From Adhaeribacter rhizoryzae (GTDB lineage Bacteria; Bacteroidota; Bacteroidia; Cytophagales; Hymenobacteraceae): DNA of 64,000 nt. The DNA lies in NCBI RefSeq assembly GCF_008629685.1, contig NZ_VWSF01000004.1, positions 186,001 to 250,000 of the forward strand, given 5' to 3'. The notes below the pieces were generated by a model, which saw only the letters and a list, made by a program, of their open reading frames with translations, did not search any database and was not told where the DNA came from. The position numbers and the translations under genes are program-made. This document shows positions 52,233 through 60,173 of this stretch, piece by piece; the first letter of the stretch is position 1; every line of letters starts with the position of its first letter.

Positions 52233-54701
52233 TTAACTATTCCGGAAAGCGTAGAGCTGCCGCTGTAAAACCTGGATGCGGTGGTCCGCTTCGGCAATGC
52301 GCGCCTGGTACTCTTCGCGCAGTTTTTCGGCATTTTTACTCCGTCCAAAAAATTCAATATTGGTTTTTAAAGTCCGGATATCGTTTTCGAGTTGCGAAAT
52401 ATCGCGCCGGATAGCCTGCTCTTTCTGCTGAATGCGGCTGGAGGCATCCGGGCCTTGTTTAAAGCGGGTTACCTGCAGCTCGGCCACTACGGCATCTTTT
52501 TCTTCGGTGGTTAAATCTATAATCGAATTCACAAACTTTTCGAGCAAATCAAAATACTTGTCGTCGAGGCGGTTGGTGCCTTTGTTCGAAGGTAAGCCCA
52601 GCCACCGGTTCCGAAGTTGTTCGTATTCTTCGTAAGAGCCCGGCTCGGTGTTCAGCAAGGTAATGCGGCTGGCCAGTTCTTCGAAATACGTTTGCTTTAT
52701 TTGCGAAGCCTGGTTCAGCTCGTTTTCGCGCTGCTGTACCTGGTTTTGCTTGCGATCAAAAAACTCGTTGCAAGCCGAACGGAAGCGCTGCCAAAGCTTA
52801 TCGGAATATTTATCGGGCACCCGGCCAATGGTTTTCCATTTTTTCTGAAGCTGAATTAATTTTTCTTTGGTTTCGTCCCAGTCGGTGCTGTCGCGCAAGG
52901 TTTCGGCTTGTTCGCACAACTCGGTTTTCAGCCGCAGGTTCTGCATTTTTTGCTCGTCCAGGTTTTTGAAGAAAGCGTTTTTATGGTTAAAAAAGGCTTT
53001 GTAGCTGCTCCAGAACCGTTTGTTAATTTCGTCGGCGCGTTCTTTGGGTACCAGGCCCACGCTGTCCCATTCTTCTTTTAGTTTTTGTATTTCGTCGGTT
53101 TTATCGCGCCAATCGTTTATGCGGTCGGTACCAAAACTCTGGAAAGCTTCCATGCGATCCAGCAGAGCTGTTTTCTTTATTAAATTTTCTTGCTCCTGCG
53201 CCTTTCTTTCCGAAATAAATTCTTTTTTACGGGCGTGTACTTTTTCCGAAGCCTGAATAAAGCGCTCCCAAATAGCATCCCGCTGATCGTTGGGTACCGG
53301 ACCTACGTTTTTCCATTCTTCGTGCAACTTCCGGAGTTCCTGCAAGGCCGTATTAATAGATGGCTGGTTAACCAGGGCCTCGGCGCGCTCGCACAAATGA
53401 ATTTTATGCTGCAAATTCTTGCGGCGGTCGAGTTCTTTCAGCTCGTAAAAAATACTGCGATTGTTGTAAAAAATATCCAGCAGGGCGTGGTAAGAATTCC
53501 AGAGCTGTTTAGAATCGGCGGGCGGTACGGGACCAATGGCTTTCCACTCCGTTTGAATTTGCCGGATTTTATCGCCGCTGCTTTTGGTTTCCGGCGATTC
53601 TACCAGTTCCCGCAGTTCGTCCAGTAATTCTTGTTTGCGTTTGGCATTCTTTACTTTTTGCTCTTCGTCGTTACGTTGTTCGCGGCTGCGGTTTTCCCGG
53701 AATTGAAAGTAAGCTTTTTCCAGTTCCTGGTGCTCAAAACCGGGCTGAAACTCAAAGTCATCGGCACTGCTGCCTTCTGCCATAAACCTATCCAGGGCTT
53801 CGGCTTTTTCTACGGCCAGTTTTGCTTCGTACTGCCGGTACAATTCGGAAACCTGCCGCGACTCCTGCCGACCTGCTGTTTTAAGTAATTGTTTAAGTTT
53901 TTGCCGGAGTTCGGTAATATTTAAATTACTGAAATCGGTATCTACAATTTCTTCGTGGTGTTCATCGTCCAACAGCATTTCGTGTTCCTGGCGCGTACTT
54001 TCCCCAGCAGTTATATTCTCCCCAGCAGGTATATTTTCGGCGGCAGGAATATTTCCGGACGTAGCTGCTTCTGGCGTAGCATTTACCGGATTTTCCTGAG
54101 AGCCCGGATTAACGGCGGGTATTACGCCGGCGGTACTTAAGTTTTCCTCCGGAGCATTCCGCTGAAAATTAGTTTCGGGTTGGGCTACAGATTCCGCAAC
54201 TTCGGCGGTAGTTGGCCCTTCAGGCGCATTATGGTTAAGTACCGGATTTTCAGTTTCGGGTGAAGACAGTGCAGCCGGAGCATTACCCAGGGATTCAGGC
54301 GTAGAAATATTAGCCGTATTATCAACTGCGGGTGTAGCTGGCGTTGCTAAGTCTGCTTCTACTCCTGCGGTTGCTGTTGTAGTATTTTGAGCGGTGGAAA
54401 CTTCCGGATTCGCAGGCGTTTGTGACAGCGCATCTGAAGAAGTTGTGGAAGTAGTTACGGCTGATTCATCGGGGGTAATTTCGCCGGCAACCGGAACTGC
54501 CGGCGTAGGCGGAATTACTTCGTGCATGGCAACAGCGCCGCCCATAATATTTCCGGTACTGTTTAAGTCTTCGTCCGGGCGCGTTTGTTCTTCGGGTTTC
54601 CGGGCATTCAATTCAGCCAATCTTCTTTCCAGAATACGCTGCGGACTTTCGGCTGCATCATCGGCCTGATTTTCCGCGGTATTGTTTGTAGTGTCCACCA
54701 T
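52233..54701 (-). CDS. DUF349 repeat protein
   Basis: 822 aa. The N-terminal 250 residues are low-complexity and rich in Pro, Ala, Glu, Asn and Thr (with repeats like ENIPAGENITAGE) and probably disordered. From about 260 onward run several DUF349 repeats of 70-80 residues, recognisable by KAI/KQLL...W..VGPVP...RDxLWERF patterns: WKAIGPVPPADSKQLWNSY, EWKNVGPVPNDQRDAIWERF, EWDSVGLVPKERADEINKRF, KWKTIGRVPDKYSDKLWQRF. The end is a coiled coil (QLENDIRTLKTNIEFFG). The family is of unknown function in Bacteroidota, with suggested roles in ribosome or nucleic-acid handling. It lies upstream of tRNA-Thr on the same strand. Confidence 0.9.
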   Translation of the reverse strand: MVDTTNNTAENQADDAAESPQRILERRLAELNARKPEEQTRPDEDLNSTGNIMGGAVAMHEVIPPTPAVPVAGEITPDESAVTTSTTSSDALSQTPANPEVSTAQNTTTATAGVEADLATPATPAVDNTANISTPESLGNAPAALSSPETENPVLNHNAPEGPTTAEVAESVAQPETNFQRNAPEENLSTAGVIPAVNPGSQENPVNATPEAATSGNIPAAENIPAGENITAGESTRQEHEMLLDDEHHEEIVDTDFSNLNITELRQKLKQLLKTAGRQESRQVSELYRQYEAKLAVEKAEALDRFMAEGSSADDFEFQPGFEHQELEKAYFQFRENRSREQRNDEEQKVKNAKRKQELLDELRELVESPETKSSGDKIRQIQTEWKAIGPVPPADSKQLWNSYHALLDIFYNNRSIFYELKELDRRKNLQHKIHLCERAEALVNQPSINTALQELRKLHEEWKNVGPVPNDQRDAIWERFIQASEKVHARKKEFISERKAQEQENLIKKTALLDRMEAFQSFGTDRINDWRDKTDEIQKLKEEWDSVGLVPKERADEINKRFWSSYKAFFNHKNAFFKNLDEQKMQNLRLKTELCEQAETLRDSTDWDETKEKLIQLQKKWKTIGRVPDKYSDKLWQRFRSACNEFFDRKQNQVQQRENELNQASQIKQTYFEELASRITLLNTEPGSYEEYEQLRNRWLGLPSNKGTNRLDDKYFDLLEKFVNSIIDLTTEEKDAVVAELQVTRFKQGPDASSRIQQKEQAIRRDISQLENDIRTLKTNIEFFGRSKNAEKLREEYQARIAEADHRIQVLQRQLYAFRNS

Positions 54702-54736
54702 AATAGTATCCTTATGTCGTTAGTAATCCGGCTTAA

Positions 54737-55288
54737 TTAGTTTAAGCTGGGGTCTATGGGGTAGTTGGCCAATACTTTGTATTTGCCCCCCATTTGTTTC
54801 AGAATTTCACGCCAGAGCGTATCCTGATCCAAATTAAATAAATTATCTGTTGCTTTATTATTAACTATCCAAACATTATTTTCAATTTCTTCTTCCAGTT
54901 GCCCCGGCGACCAGCCTGAGTAGCCTAAAAAGAATCGAATATCGTCGGCAGCTACAGAGCCAACAGCTAATAAGTGTTTTAGTTTTTCATAATCTCCTCC
55001 CCAATATACGCTATTTCCCAGCGAAATCGCTTCTTCTAATTCTTCTAGTTGGTGTATGTAGTGCAGGGTGTTATACTGCATGGGGCCGCCAATATTTAGG
55101 GCCATATCGGTATTATACTGTTCAATATCCAGCACATCCGATAATTTTAAATTTGATTTCCGGTTTAAAACCAGGCCAAAAGAGCCTTCTTCATCATGCC
55201 GGCAGATTAAAACGACCGTTCTCTCAAAATTCGGATCTCCCATAAATGGCTCGGAAATCAGAATAGTGCCACTTTTAATTTTTTTCAT
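54737..55288 (-). CDS. YqgE/AlgH family protein
   Basis: 183 aa. The family pattern is clear: SGTILISEPFMGDPNFERTVVLICRHDEEGSFGLVLNRKS (in its pieces: PFMGDPNF, RTVVLICRH, GSFGLVLNR), then LNIGGPMQYNTLHYIH and FFLGYSGWSPGQLEEEI. YqgE proteins are cytosolic and of uncertain role; related proteins affect transcription or metal handling in other species. The gene is separated from DUF349 by 35 bases on the same strand and may share its transcript. The sequence is full-length. Confidence 0.93.
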   Translation of the reverse strand: MKKIKSGTILISEPFMGDPNFERTVVLICRHDEEGSFGLVLNRKSNLKLSDVLDIEQYNTDMALNIGGPMQYNTLHYIHQLEELEEAISLGNSVYWGGDYEKLKHLLAVGSVAADDIRFFLGYSGWSPGQLEEEIENNVWIVNNKATDNLFNLDQDTLWREILKQMGGKYKVLANYPIDPSLN

Positions 55289-55622
55289 GTTAGCCTATAT
55301 TTTAAATGCTTACGCATTATTACCTGATAAAAATTATAGCAATATCAATGGGGTTTTATTTTTATCATCTTTCTTTAGTACGCATCTTCTTATATAATTC
55401 GTATAAAATTTATTTTCGTTTTTTGTTTTTAATATTAGTAAGCTGCTCATAACGCTAAAGCACACCTCATAATCAGGATAGTTTTAGCATAAAGCCATCT
55501 GAATCAAGCCAATTGCAATTATTATACTTAAAAAGCCGTAGAATTTTAGTTAAAATAGGCTAAAGAAAATATTCCGCCGTATCTGGCAGAAACCACTATA
55601 TTTCGGAACCAAAAAAAATATT
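55289..55622. other. Intergenic region between divergent yqgE and pdxH
   Basis: About 335 AT-rich bases holding both promoters. I found no gene, hairpin or repeat. Confidence 0.4.
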
Positions 55623-56279
55623 ATGCCCGAAAAACTAAATTTGGCCGCTATTCGCAAAAATTATTCTTTGCAGGATTTAACCGAAGAAACCGTTCTAGAC
55701 GATCCATTGGCGCAGTTTAACCGTTGGATGCAGGAAGCTATTGCCGCCCAGGTAGAAGAGCCTACGGCCATGGTACTTTCCACGGTGAATGCCGCCGGTC
55801 AGCCATCGGCCAGGGTGGTGCTCTTAAAAGCTTTGGAAGCCGGTAAATTAGTTTTTTTTACGAATTACAACAGCCGCAAGGGTAAAGAAATAGCCGACTC
55901 CGGCAAGGTAGCGCTTACTTTTTTTTGGCCGGCCCTGGAGCGACAAGTGCGCATTGAAGGTCAGGTAACGGAGGTAAACCCCGAAATATCGGATGAATAT
56001 TTTGCCAGCCGGCCCCGCGGCAGCCAGATTGGGGCCTGGGTTTCGCCGCAAAGCCAACCCATTAGCAGCCGACAGGAATTAGAAAATACTACGGCCAATT
56101 ACCAGCAGCAGTACGGCGAAGATAAGGCCATTCCCCGGCCATCCCACTGGGGCGGCTACGGCGTTGTGCCTATATACATCGAGTTTTGGCAAGGCCGGCC
56201 CAACCGCCTCCACGACCGCTTAGCTTTTACCCGCCCCAACCCCGAAAGTAGCTGGCAATTAAACCGCTTGGCTCCTTAA
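55623..56279 (+). CDS. pdxH: Pyridoxamine 5'-phosphate oxidase
   Basis: 218 aa. FMN-dependent oxidation of pyridoxine/pyridoxamine phosphate to PLP. Conserved blocks: DDPLAQFNRWMQEAI, PTAMVLSTVNAAGQPSARVVLLK (FMN site), FFTNYNSRKGKEI, VALTFFWPALERQVRIEGQV, and the C-terminal WGGYGVVPIYIEFWQGRPNRLHDR with RLxDRxxF. The ending WQLNRLAP is the standard PdxH C-terminus. Length is typical. It stands alone upstream of a spacer with a GC-rich repeat. Confidence 0.97.
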   Translation: MPEKLNLAAIRKNYSLQDLTEETVLDDPLAQFNRWMQEAIAAQVEEPTAMVLSTVNAAGQPSARVVLLKALEAGKLVFFTNYNSRKGKEIADSGKVALTFFWPALERQVRIEGQVTEVNPEISDEYFASRPRGSQIGAWVSPQSQPISSRQELENTTANYQQQYGEDKAIPRPSHWGGYGVVPIYIEFWQGRPNRLHDRLAFTRPNPESSWQLNRLAP

Positions 56280-56403
56280 AATATTACACCGGTAAAATTT
56301 AACTGCCGTCAGAATATTTTATCAATCAGAAAATAATAAATACTTGCTGTTTCCGAATATAGCCGTGACAGCACTTACCGGAAATTAATCTAAGAAAAAC
56401 AAC

Positions 56404-56437
56404 CACCCCTAACCCCTCCTAAACTTAGGCGGGGAAC
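56404..56437. repeat. GC-rich dispersed repeat, diverged copy
   Basis: ACCCCTAACCCCTCCTAAAC-TTAGGCGGGG has the same C/G-run inverted design as the repeats inside the hsdR relic, with TAAACTTA in place of the GAAGG loop. It lies in the spacer between pdxH and the DUF1015 gene. Confidence 0.5.
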
Positions 56438-56532
56438 TAAGTTACCTTTTCCCAAATATTTATTTCCAGTAAGTTCTGACATTATCTATAATAACAACTA
56501 ACAACTAAATACCAACAACTAACAACTCCTTA

Positions 56533-57861
56533 ATGGCTGAAATCCGACCGATAAAAGGCTGGCGTTACCGGGCCGCGCTGGAACACGATATAAACGAACT
56601 CACTTCTCCCCTCTTTGATGTGGTGTCGGAAAAGCAGCGGCAGGCCCTTTACCAGCATCCTTTTAATAGTATTCATTTATCGGTCCCTGCCGGGCCAAAC
56701 CCCGCCGACCAGGCCGCCGCTTTGCTAAACGAGTGGAAAAAAAATGAAGTGCTGCAGCAAGATGAGCTGCCGGCCATTTATGTGTATTACCAATATTTTA
56801 CGTTGCCCGGCAGCCACCAGGAATATTGCCGCAAAGGTTTTATGTGCCACATGCGGGCGTACGATTGGTCTGAAAAAGTTTTGCTGCGCCACGAAAATAC
56901 CTTACCAGGTTCGGTAAACGACCGGCTGGAACTCCTGGAAAAAACGCGGCTACAAACCAGCCCCACGCACGGCCTGTACACCGACCCGCATTTTAGCCTG
57001 GAAAAATACCTGGACGAGAGCATGCAGTCGCCTATCTACGAGACCGAAGATTACCAGGGTGCCCGCGACGTGCTGGCGGTAATTCATGATCTGAACGTAA
57101 TTCGGGAGTTTGTGCGGGTGCTAGGAGCTAAACAGGTGTTGCTGGCCGATGGACACCACCGGTACGAAAGTTCTTTGGCTTACCGGCAAAAAATGACGGC
57201 GTTAAACCCTAACCATACCGGCCAGGAAGCATATAATTACCATTTTATTTACCTGACTAATACCGAAAGCGACGACTTAAAAATATTACCAACGCACCGG
57301 GTTTTAACCGAAATACTGCTTTCGGATGAAGATTTTTTAGCACAACTGCAGCAATATTTTACCATTATGCCCGTAGCCGATGCTTTTTGCCTGAACGAGG
57401 TAATTGCGGGCAAGCAATGGGCTTTTGGCTTGTACCTGGGCGGAAAAGCTTTTAAAATTAAGTTAAAACCCGAAATATTCGGGGAAATGGACTGGAACAT
57501 GCCGGCAGTGGTAAAAGAACTGGATTTAACGGTGTTGCATTATTTTGTTTTCGAACGCATCATCGGTATCCGGCGTAATAGCCAGCGGAGTTTTCCGGGT
57601 TTGCAGTATAACCGTAATTTTGCCCAGTGTTTAACTTTGGTAGATTCGGGTCAGGCCCGGGCCGCCTTTATTACCAACGAAGTAACCATGAACCAGGTAA
57701 AAAAGGTATGTTACAGCGGGGCCGTAATGCCACCCAAATCCACTTTTTTTTACCCCAAAGTCATAACCGGCTTTTTATTTAGCTCTATCGAACAACATGA
57801 ATTTCAATCGGAAATTGATTCTTGCTTCCAACTCGCCCCGTCGGAAAGAATTATTGGGTAA
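56533..57861 (+). CDS. DUF1015 family protein
   Basis: 442 aa. Family blocks: IRPIKGWRY at the start (compare PFRxxRP), YYQYFTLPGSHQEYCRKGFMCHMRAYDWSEKVLLRHE (in segments: RKGFM, LRHENTLPG), DGHHRYESSLAYRQKM, NYHFIYLTNTESDDLKILPTHRVL, and GAVMPPKSTFFYPKVITGFLF near the end. DUF1015 proteins of this type are related to D-3-phosphoglycerate/serine pathway neighbours (SerC-like context elsewhere), with no proven reaction. The C-terminal 22 codons overlap the maf gene in another frame. Full length. Confidence 0.9.
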   Translation: MAEIRPIKGWRYRAALEHDINELTSPLFDVVSEKQRQALYQHPFNSIHLSVPAGPNPADQAAALLNEWKKNEVLQQDELPAIYVYYQYFTLPGSHQEYCRKGFMCHMRAYDWSEKVLLRHENTLPGSVNDRLELLEKTRLQTSPTHGLYTDPHFSLEKYLDESMQSPIYETEDYQGARDVLAVIHDLNVIREFVRVLGAKQVLLADGHHRYESSLAYRQKMTALNPNHTGQEAYNYHFIYLTNTESDDLKILPTHRVLTEILLSDEDFLAQLQQYFTIMPVADAFCLNEVIAGKQWAFGLYLGGKAFKIKLKPEIFGEMDWNMPAVVKELDLTVLHYFVFERIIGIRRNSQRSFPGLQYNRNFAQCLTLVDSGQARAAFITNEVTMNQVKKVCYSGAVMPPKSTFFYPKVITGFLFSSIEQHEFQSEIDSCFQLAPSERIIG

Positions 57862-58363
57862 GTTAGGTTTACCATTTGCCGTAAAAGTTAAGGAAGTGCC
57901 CGAAGAATATCCGGCGCATTTGCAGCGAAAGGAAGTAGCCGAATATTTGGCCAACCATAAAGCCGAAGCTTACCTGGCCGATTTACAGGACGAAATATTG
58001 ATTACTGCCGATACCATTGTGTGCCTGGATGATCTTGTGCTGAATAAACCCATTGATGCCGCCGATGCCGTCCGGATGCTGCGCCACCTTTCGGGCCAGG
58101 TACACGAAGTAATTACCGGCGTTTGTTTGCGTAGTCGGGATAAAAAAGATTTATTTCACGATGTTACCCGGGTGCATTTCCGGGAATTATTAGAAACAGA
58201 AATTGAATATTATGTACAAACCTACCAACCCTACGACAAAGCCGGCGCTTACGGGGCGCAGGAATGGATGGGTATGGTGGCTATTGATCGCATAGAAGGT
58301 TCTTATTTTAATGTAATGGGCTTACCTGTGCACCAGGTTTACACCCACTTAATGCAATTCTGA
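57797..58363 (+). CDS. maf: Maf-like nucleotide pyrophosphatase
   Basis: 188 aa. The opening LILASNSPRRKELLGKLGLPF is the Maf signature with the SxSPRR substrate loop. ITADTIVCLDDLVLNKPID (TADT-x-V motif) and YDKAGAYGAQEWMGMVAIDRIEGSYFNVMGLP complete the pattern. It hydrolyses modified or non-canonical nucleoside triphosphates (dTTP/UTP type) to guard nucleotide pools. Its start lies 65 bases inside the DUF1015 gene, so the two are translationally coupled. A long-stemmed terminator follows. Confidence 0.95.
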   Translation: MNFNRKLILASNSPRRKELLGKLGLPFAVKVKEVPEEYPAHLQRKEVAEYLANHKAEAYLADLQDEILITADTIVCLDDLVLNKPIDAADAVRMLRHLSGQVHEVITGVCLRSRDKKDLFHDVTRVHFRELLETEIEYYVQTYQPYDKAGAYGAQEWMGMVAIDRIEGSYFNVMGLPVHQVYTHLMQF

Positions 58364-58369
58364 GGTTTT

Positions 58370-58421
58370 CCAAAAGAACAAAGGCAATGCTAAATTATTA
58401 GCGTTGCCTTTGTTCTTTTGG
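58370..58421 (+). terminator. Strong terminator hairpin after maf
   Basis: CCAAAAGAACAAAGGCAA (58370 onward) pairs with TTGCCTTTGTTCTTTTGG (ending 58421), with GCTAA and TTAGC extending the stem to the loop. The long symmetric stem can act in both directions, so it may also end the convergent 58436 gene. Confidence 0.85.
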
Positions 58422-58435
58422 AGCTATTAGAAAAA

Positions 58436-58846
58436 TTATTTGCGAATGCGGACTTTTTTCCAGAAAGTGGTTTCGGATGTTTTAACTTCAATGGAATATA
58501 GTCCTGGGTTCAACCGGCCAATATCCATGGTTTGAGTACTTCCACCGAGAGCCGGTAAAAAAGTGCTGGCAAACATAACCTGGCCAGCTGTATTTTTTAC
58601 CTGCAATATTCCTTTTTCAGTAAGCAATTGGTCAAATATTAACAAGAAAGTACCCGTTTTTCTGTTCGGTTTTACCTCAATGCCCGAGAGCGTGGCAGCT
58701 TCGTGAAATTTATATTTAGGGTTATCTTTATTCGAAAGCTTAGGTTTATCTTTACCGCCGATTGCTTGTAAAGCCCAGGTATTACCTGCCGAAATTACCA
58801 ACGCCACAGCCAATCCTACACAGGTAAAAAGTTGGGGTAGTCTCAT
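58436..58846 (-). CDS. Secreted protein with a T9SS-like C-terminal strand domain
   Basis: 136 aa from the ATG at 58844-58846 (MRLPQLFTCVGLAVALVISAGNTWA), which gives a clean signal peptide; earlier in-frame ATGs add 33 residues of non-signal sequence. The mature part is short, with NPKYKFHEAATLSGIEVKPNRKTGTFLLIFDQ followed by GILQVKNTAGQVMFA, TQTMDIGRLNPGLYSIEV and KTSETTFWKKVRIRK. The last block (MDIGRLNPGLYxIxV...KKVxIxK) resembles the type A C-terminal domain used for type IX secretion. Here it makes up most of the protein, so the role is unclear. No partner gene. Confidence 0.72.
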   Translation of the reverse strand: MRLPQLFTCVGLAVALVISAGNTWALQAIGGKDKPKLSNKDNPKYKFHEAATLSGIEVKPNRKTGTFLLIFDQLLTEKGILQVKNTAGQVMFASTFLPALGGSTQTMDIGRLNPGLYSIEVKTSETTFWKKVRIRK

Positions 58847-59001
58847 AATAATTTTTATTTTGGGTGAATAACAATGCCGGTAGGTGTATTGCATATTTCG
58901 TTCCAATAATTGCGCCGCGCGTAATAGAAAAGCATTAACCTTCAAAGAATATTTCAGTACAATTCAGAACTGCTTATACATTAAACATTTAAATATAAAC
59001 T

Positions 59002-59973
59002 ATGGAATACAGAAGATTTGGCCGTACCAATTGGGAAGTAAGCGAAATTGGTTATGGCATGTGGGGCTTAGCTGGCTGGACCGGTTCGGAAGCTTCGGAA
59101 TACGAACGGGCGCTGGATGTGTCGGTGGAAATGGGTTGCAACTTTTACGATACCGCCTGGGGTTACGGTGCAGGCAAAAGCGAGGAAGTGTTAGGGCAAT
59201 TACAAAAACGCCACCCTCAAAAAAAATTATACCTGGCCACCAAAATACCGCCCAAAAATTTTAAATGGCCTTCTAAAGCAGATTACAAACTGGAAGATTG
59301 TTTTCCGGCCGATCATATAAAAGAATATACCGAAAAAAGCCTGAAGAACCTGGGCGTAGAAACCATTGACTTGCAGCAGTTTCACGTGTGGGAAGATAGC
59401 TGGGCTGCCGATGAACGCTGGCAACGCGCCGTGGAAGACCTGAAAAAAGAAGGAAAAATACAGGCCATGGGCGTGAGTGTAAATCGTTGGGAACCTAACA
59501 ACTGCCTGCGTACCTTGGAAACCGGTTTAATTGATGCGGTACAGGTAATTTATAATATTTTCGATCAGGCGCCGGAAGATTTATTATTTCCGGCCTGCGA
59601 AAGGTTAGATATTGGGGTAATAGCGCGGGTTCCTTTTGATGAAGGTACTTTAACCGGCACCCTTACCAAAGAAACTACCTTCCCGGCCGATGATTGGCGG
59701 AGTACTTACTTTGTACCTGAAAACCTGAATTCCAGTGTCGATCACGCTGAAGCCTTGAAACCCTTAATACCACCTGGCATGAATTTGCCAGAACTGGCTT
59801 TACGGTTTATTCTGGCTAACAAAACCGTAGGAACCATTATTCCGGGAATGCGCAAAATCCGGAACGTACAAGCCAATATGCGGGTGAGCGACGGCAACGA
59901 TTTACCCGAAGAATTACTGGCCCAACTACAAAGCCACCGCTGGGATCGCCAACCAACCGAATGGTCGCAGTAG
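59002..59973 (+). CDS. Aldo/keto reductase
   Basis: 323 aa. NADPH-dependent oxidoreductase of the AKR fold: MEYRRFGRTNWEVSEIGYGMWGLAGW, NFYDTAWGYGAGKSEEVLG with the catalytic Asp and Tyr, KLYLATKIPPKN with the Lys, and QQFHVWED with the His. Substrate is unknown. Start MEYRRFG is standard. It is monocistronic: a long inverted repeat lies downstream and the next gene is on the other strand. Confidence 0.93.
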   Translation: MEYRRFGRTNWEVSEIGYGMWGLAGWTGSEASEYERALDVSVEMGCNFYDTAWGYGAGKSEEVLGQLQKRHPQKKLYLATKIPPKNFKWPSKADYKLEDCFPADHIKEYTEKSLKNLGVETIDLQQFHVWEDSWAADERWQRAVEDLKKEGKIQAMGVSVNRWEPNNCLRTLETGLIDAVQVIYNIFDQAPEDLLFPACERLDIGVIARVPFDEGTLTGTLTKETTFPADDWRSTYFVPENLNSSVDHAEALKPLIPPGMNLPELALRFILANKTVGTIIPGMRKIRNVQANMRVSDGNDLPEELLAQLQSHRWDRQPTEWSQ

Positions 59974-60045
59974 CAGATTAGGGTAATATTTTACCTTTAT
60001 TTTTTACTTATTGTAAGTTAAAAAGTTAATCGTTGAAGTAACCCA

Positions 60046-60112
60046 CACTTGTCATTCAGGAGGAACCTATTTAGCAGGTAACCAAATAGTTTCCTCCTGA
60101 ATGACAAGAGTG
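60046..60112. repeat. Long imperfect inverted repeat
   Basis: CAC-TTGTCATTCAGGAGGAA (60046-60065) is repeated in reverse as TTCCTCCTGAATGACAAGAGTG (60091-60112), with CTATTT/AAATAG continuing inward. About 20 bp of stem with one small bulge encloses AGCAGGTAACC. It resembles dispersed hairpin elements rather than a gene-specific terminator, although it lies between converging genes. Confidence 0.65.
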
Positions 60113-60173
60113 AGTTCCAAGGCTTTTAAAACACGACTCTGAATTATCAATATTCAACAACAACCTTAACTTT

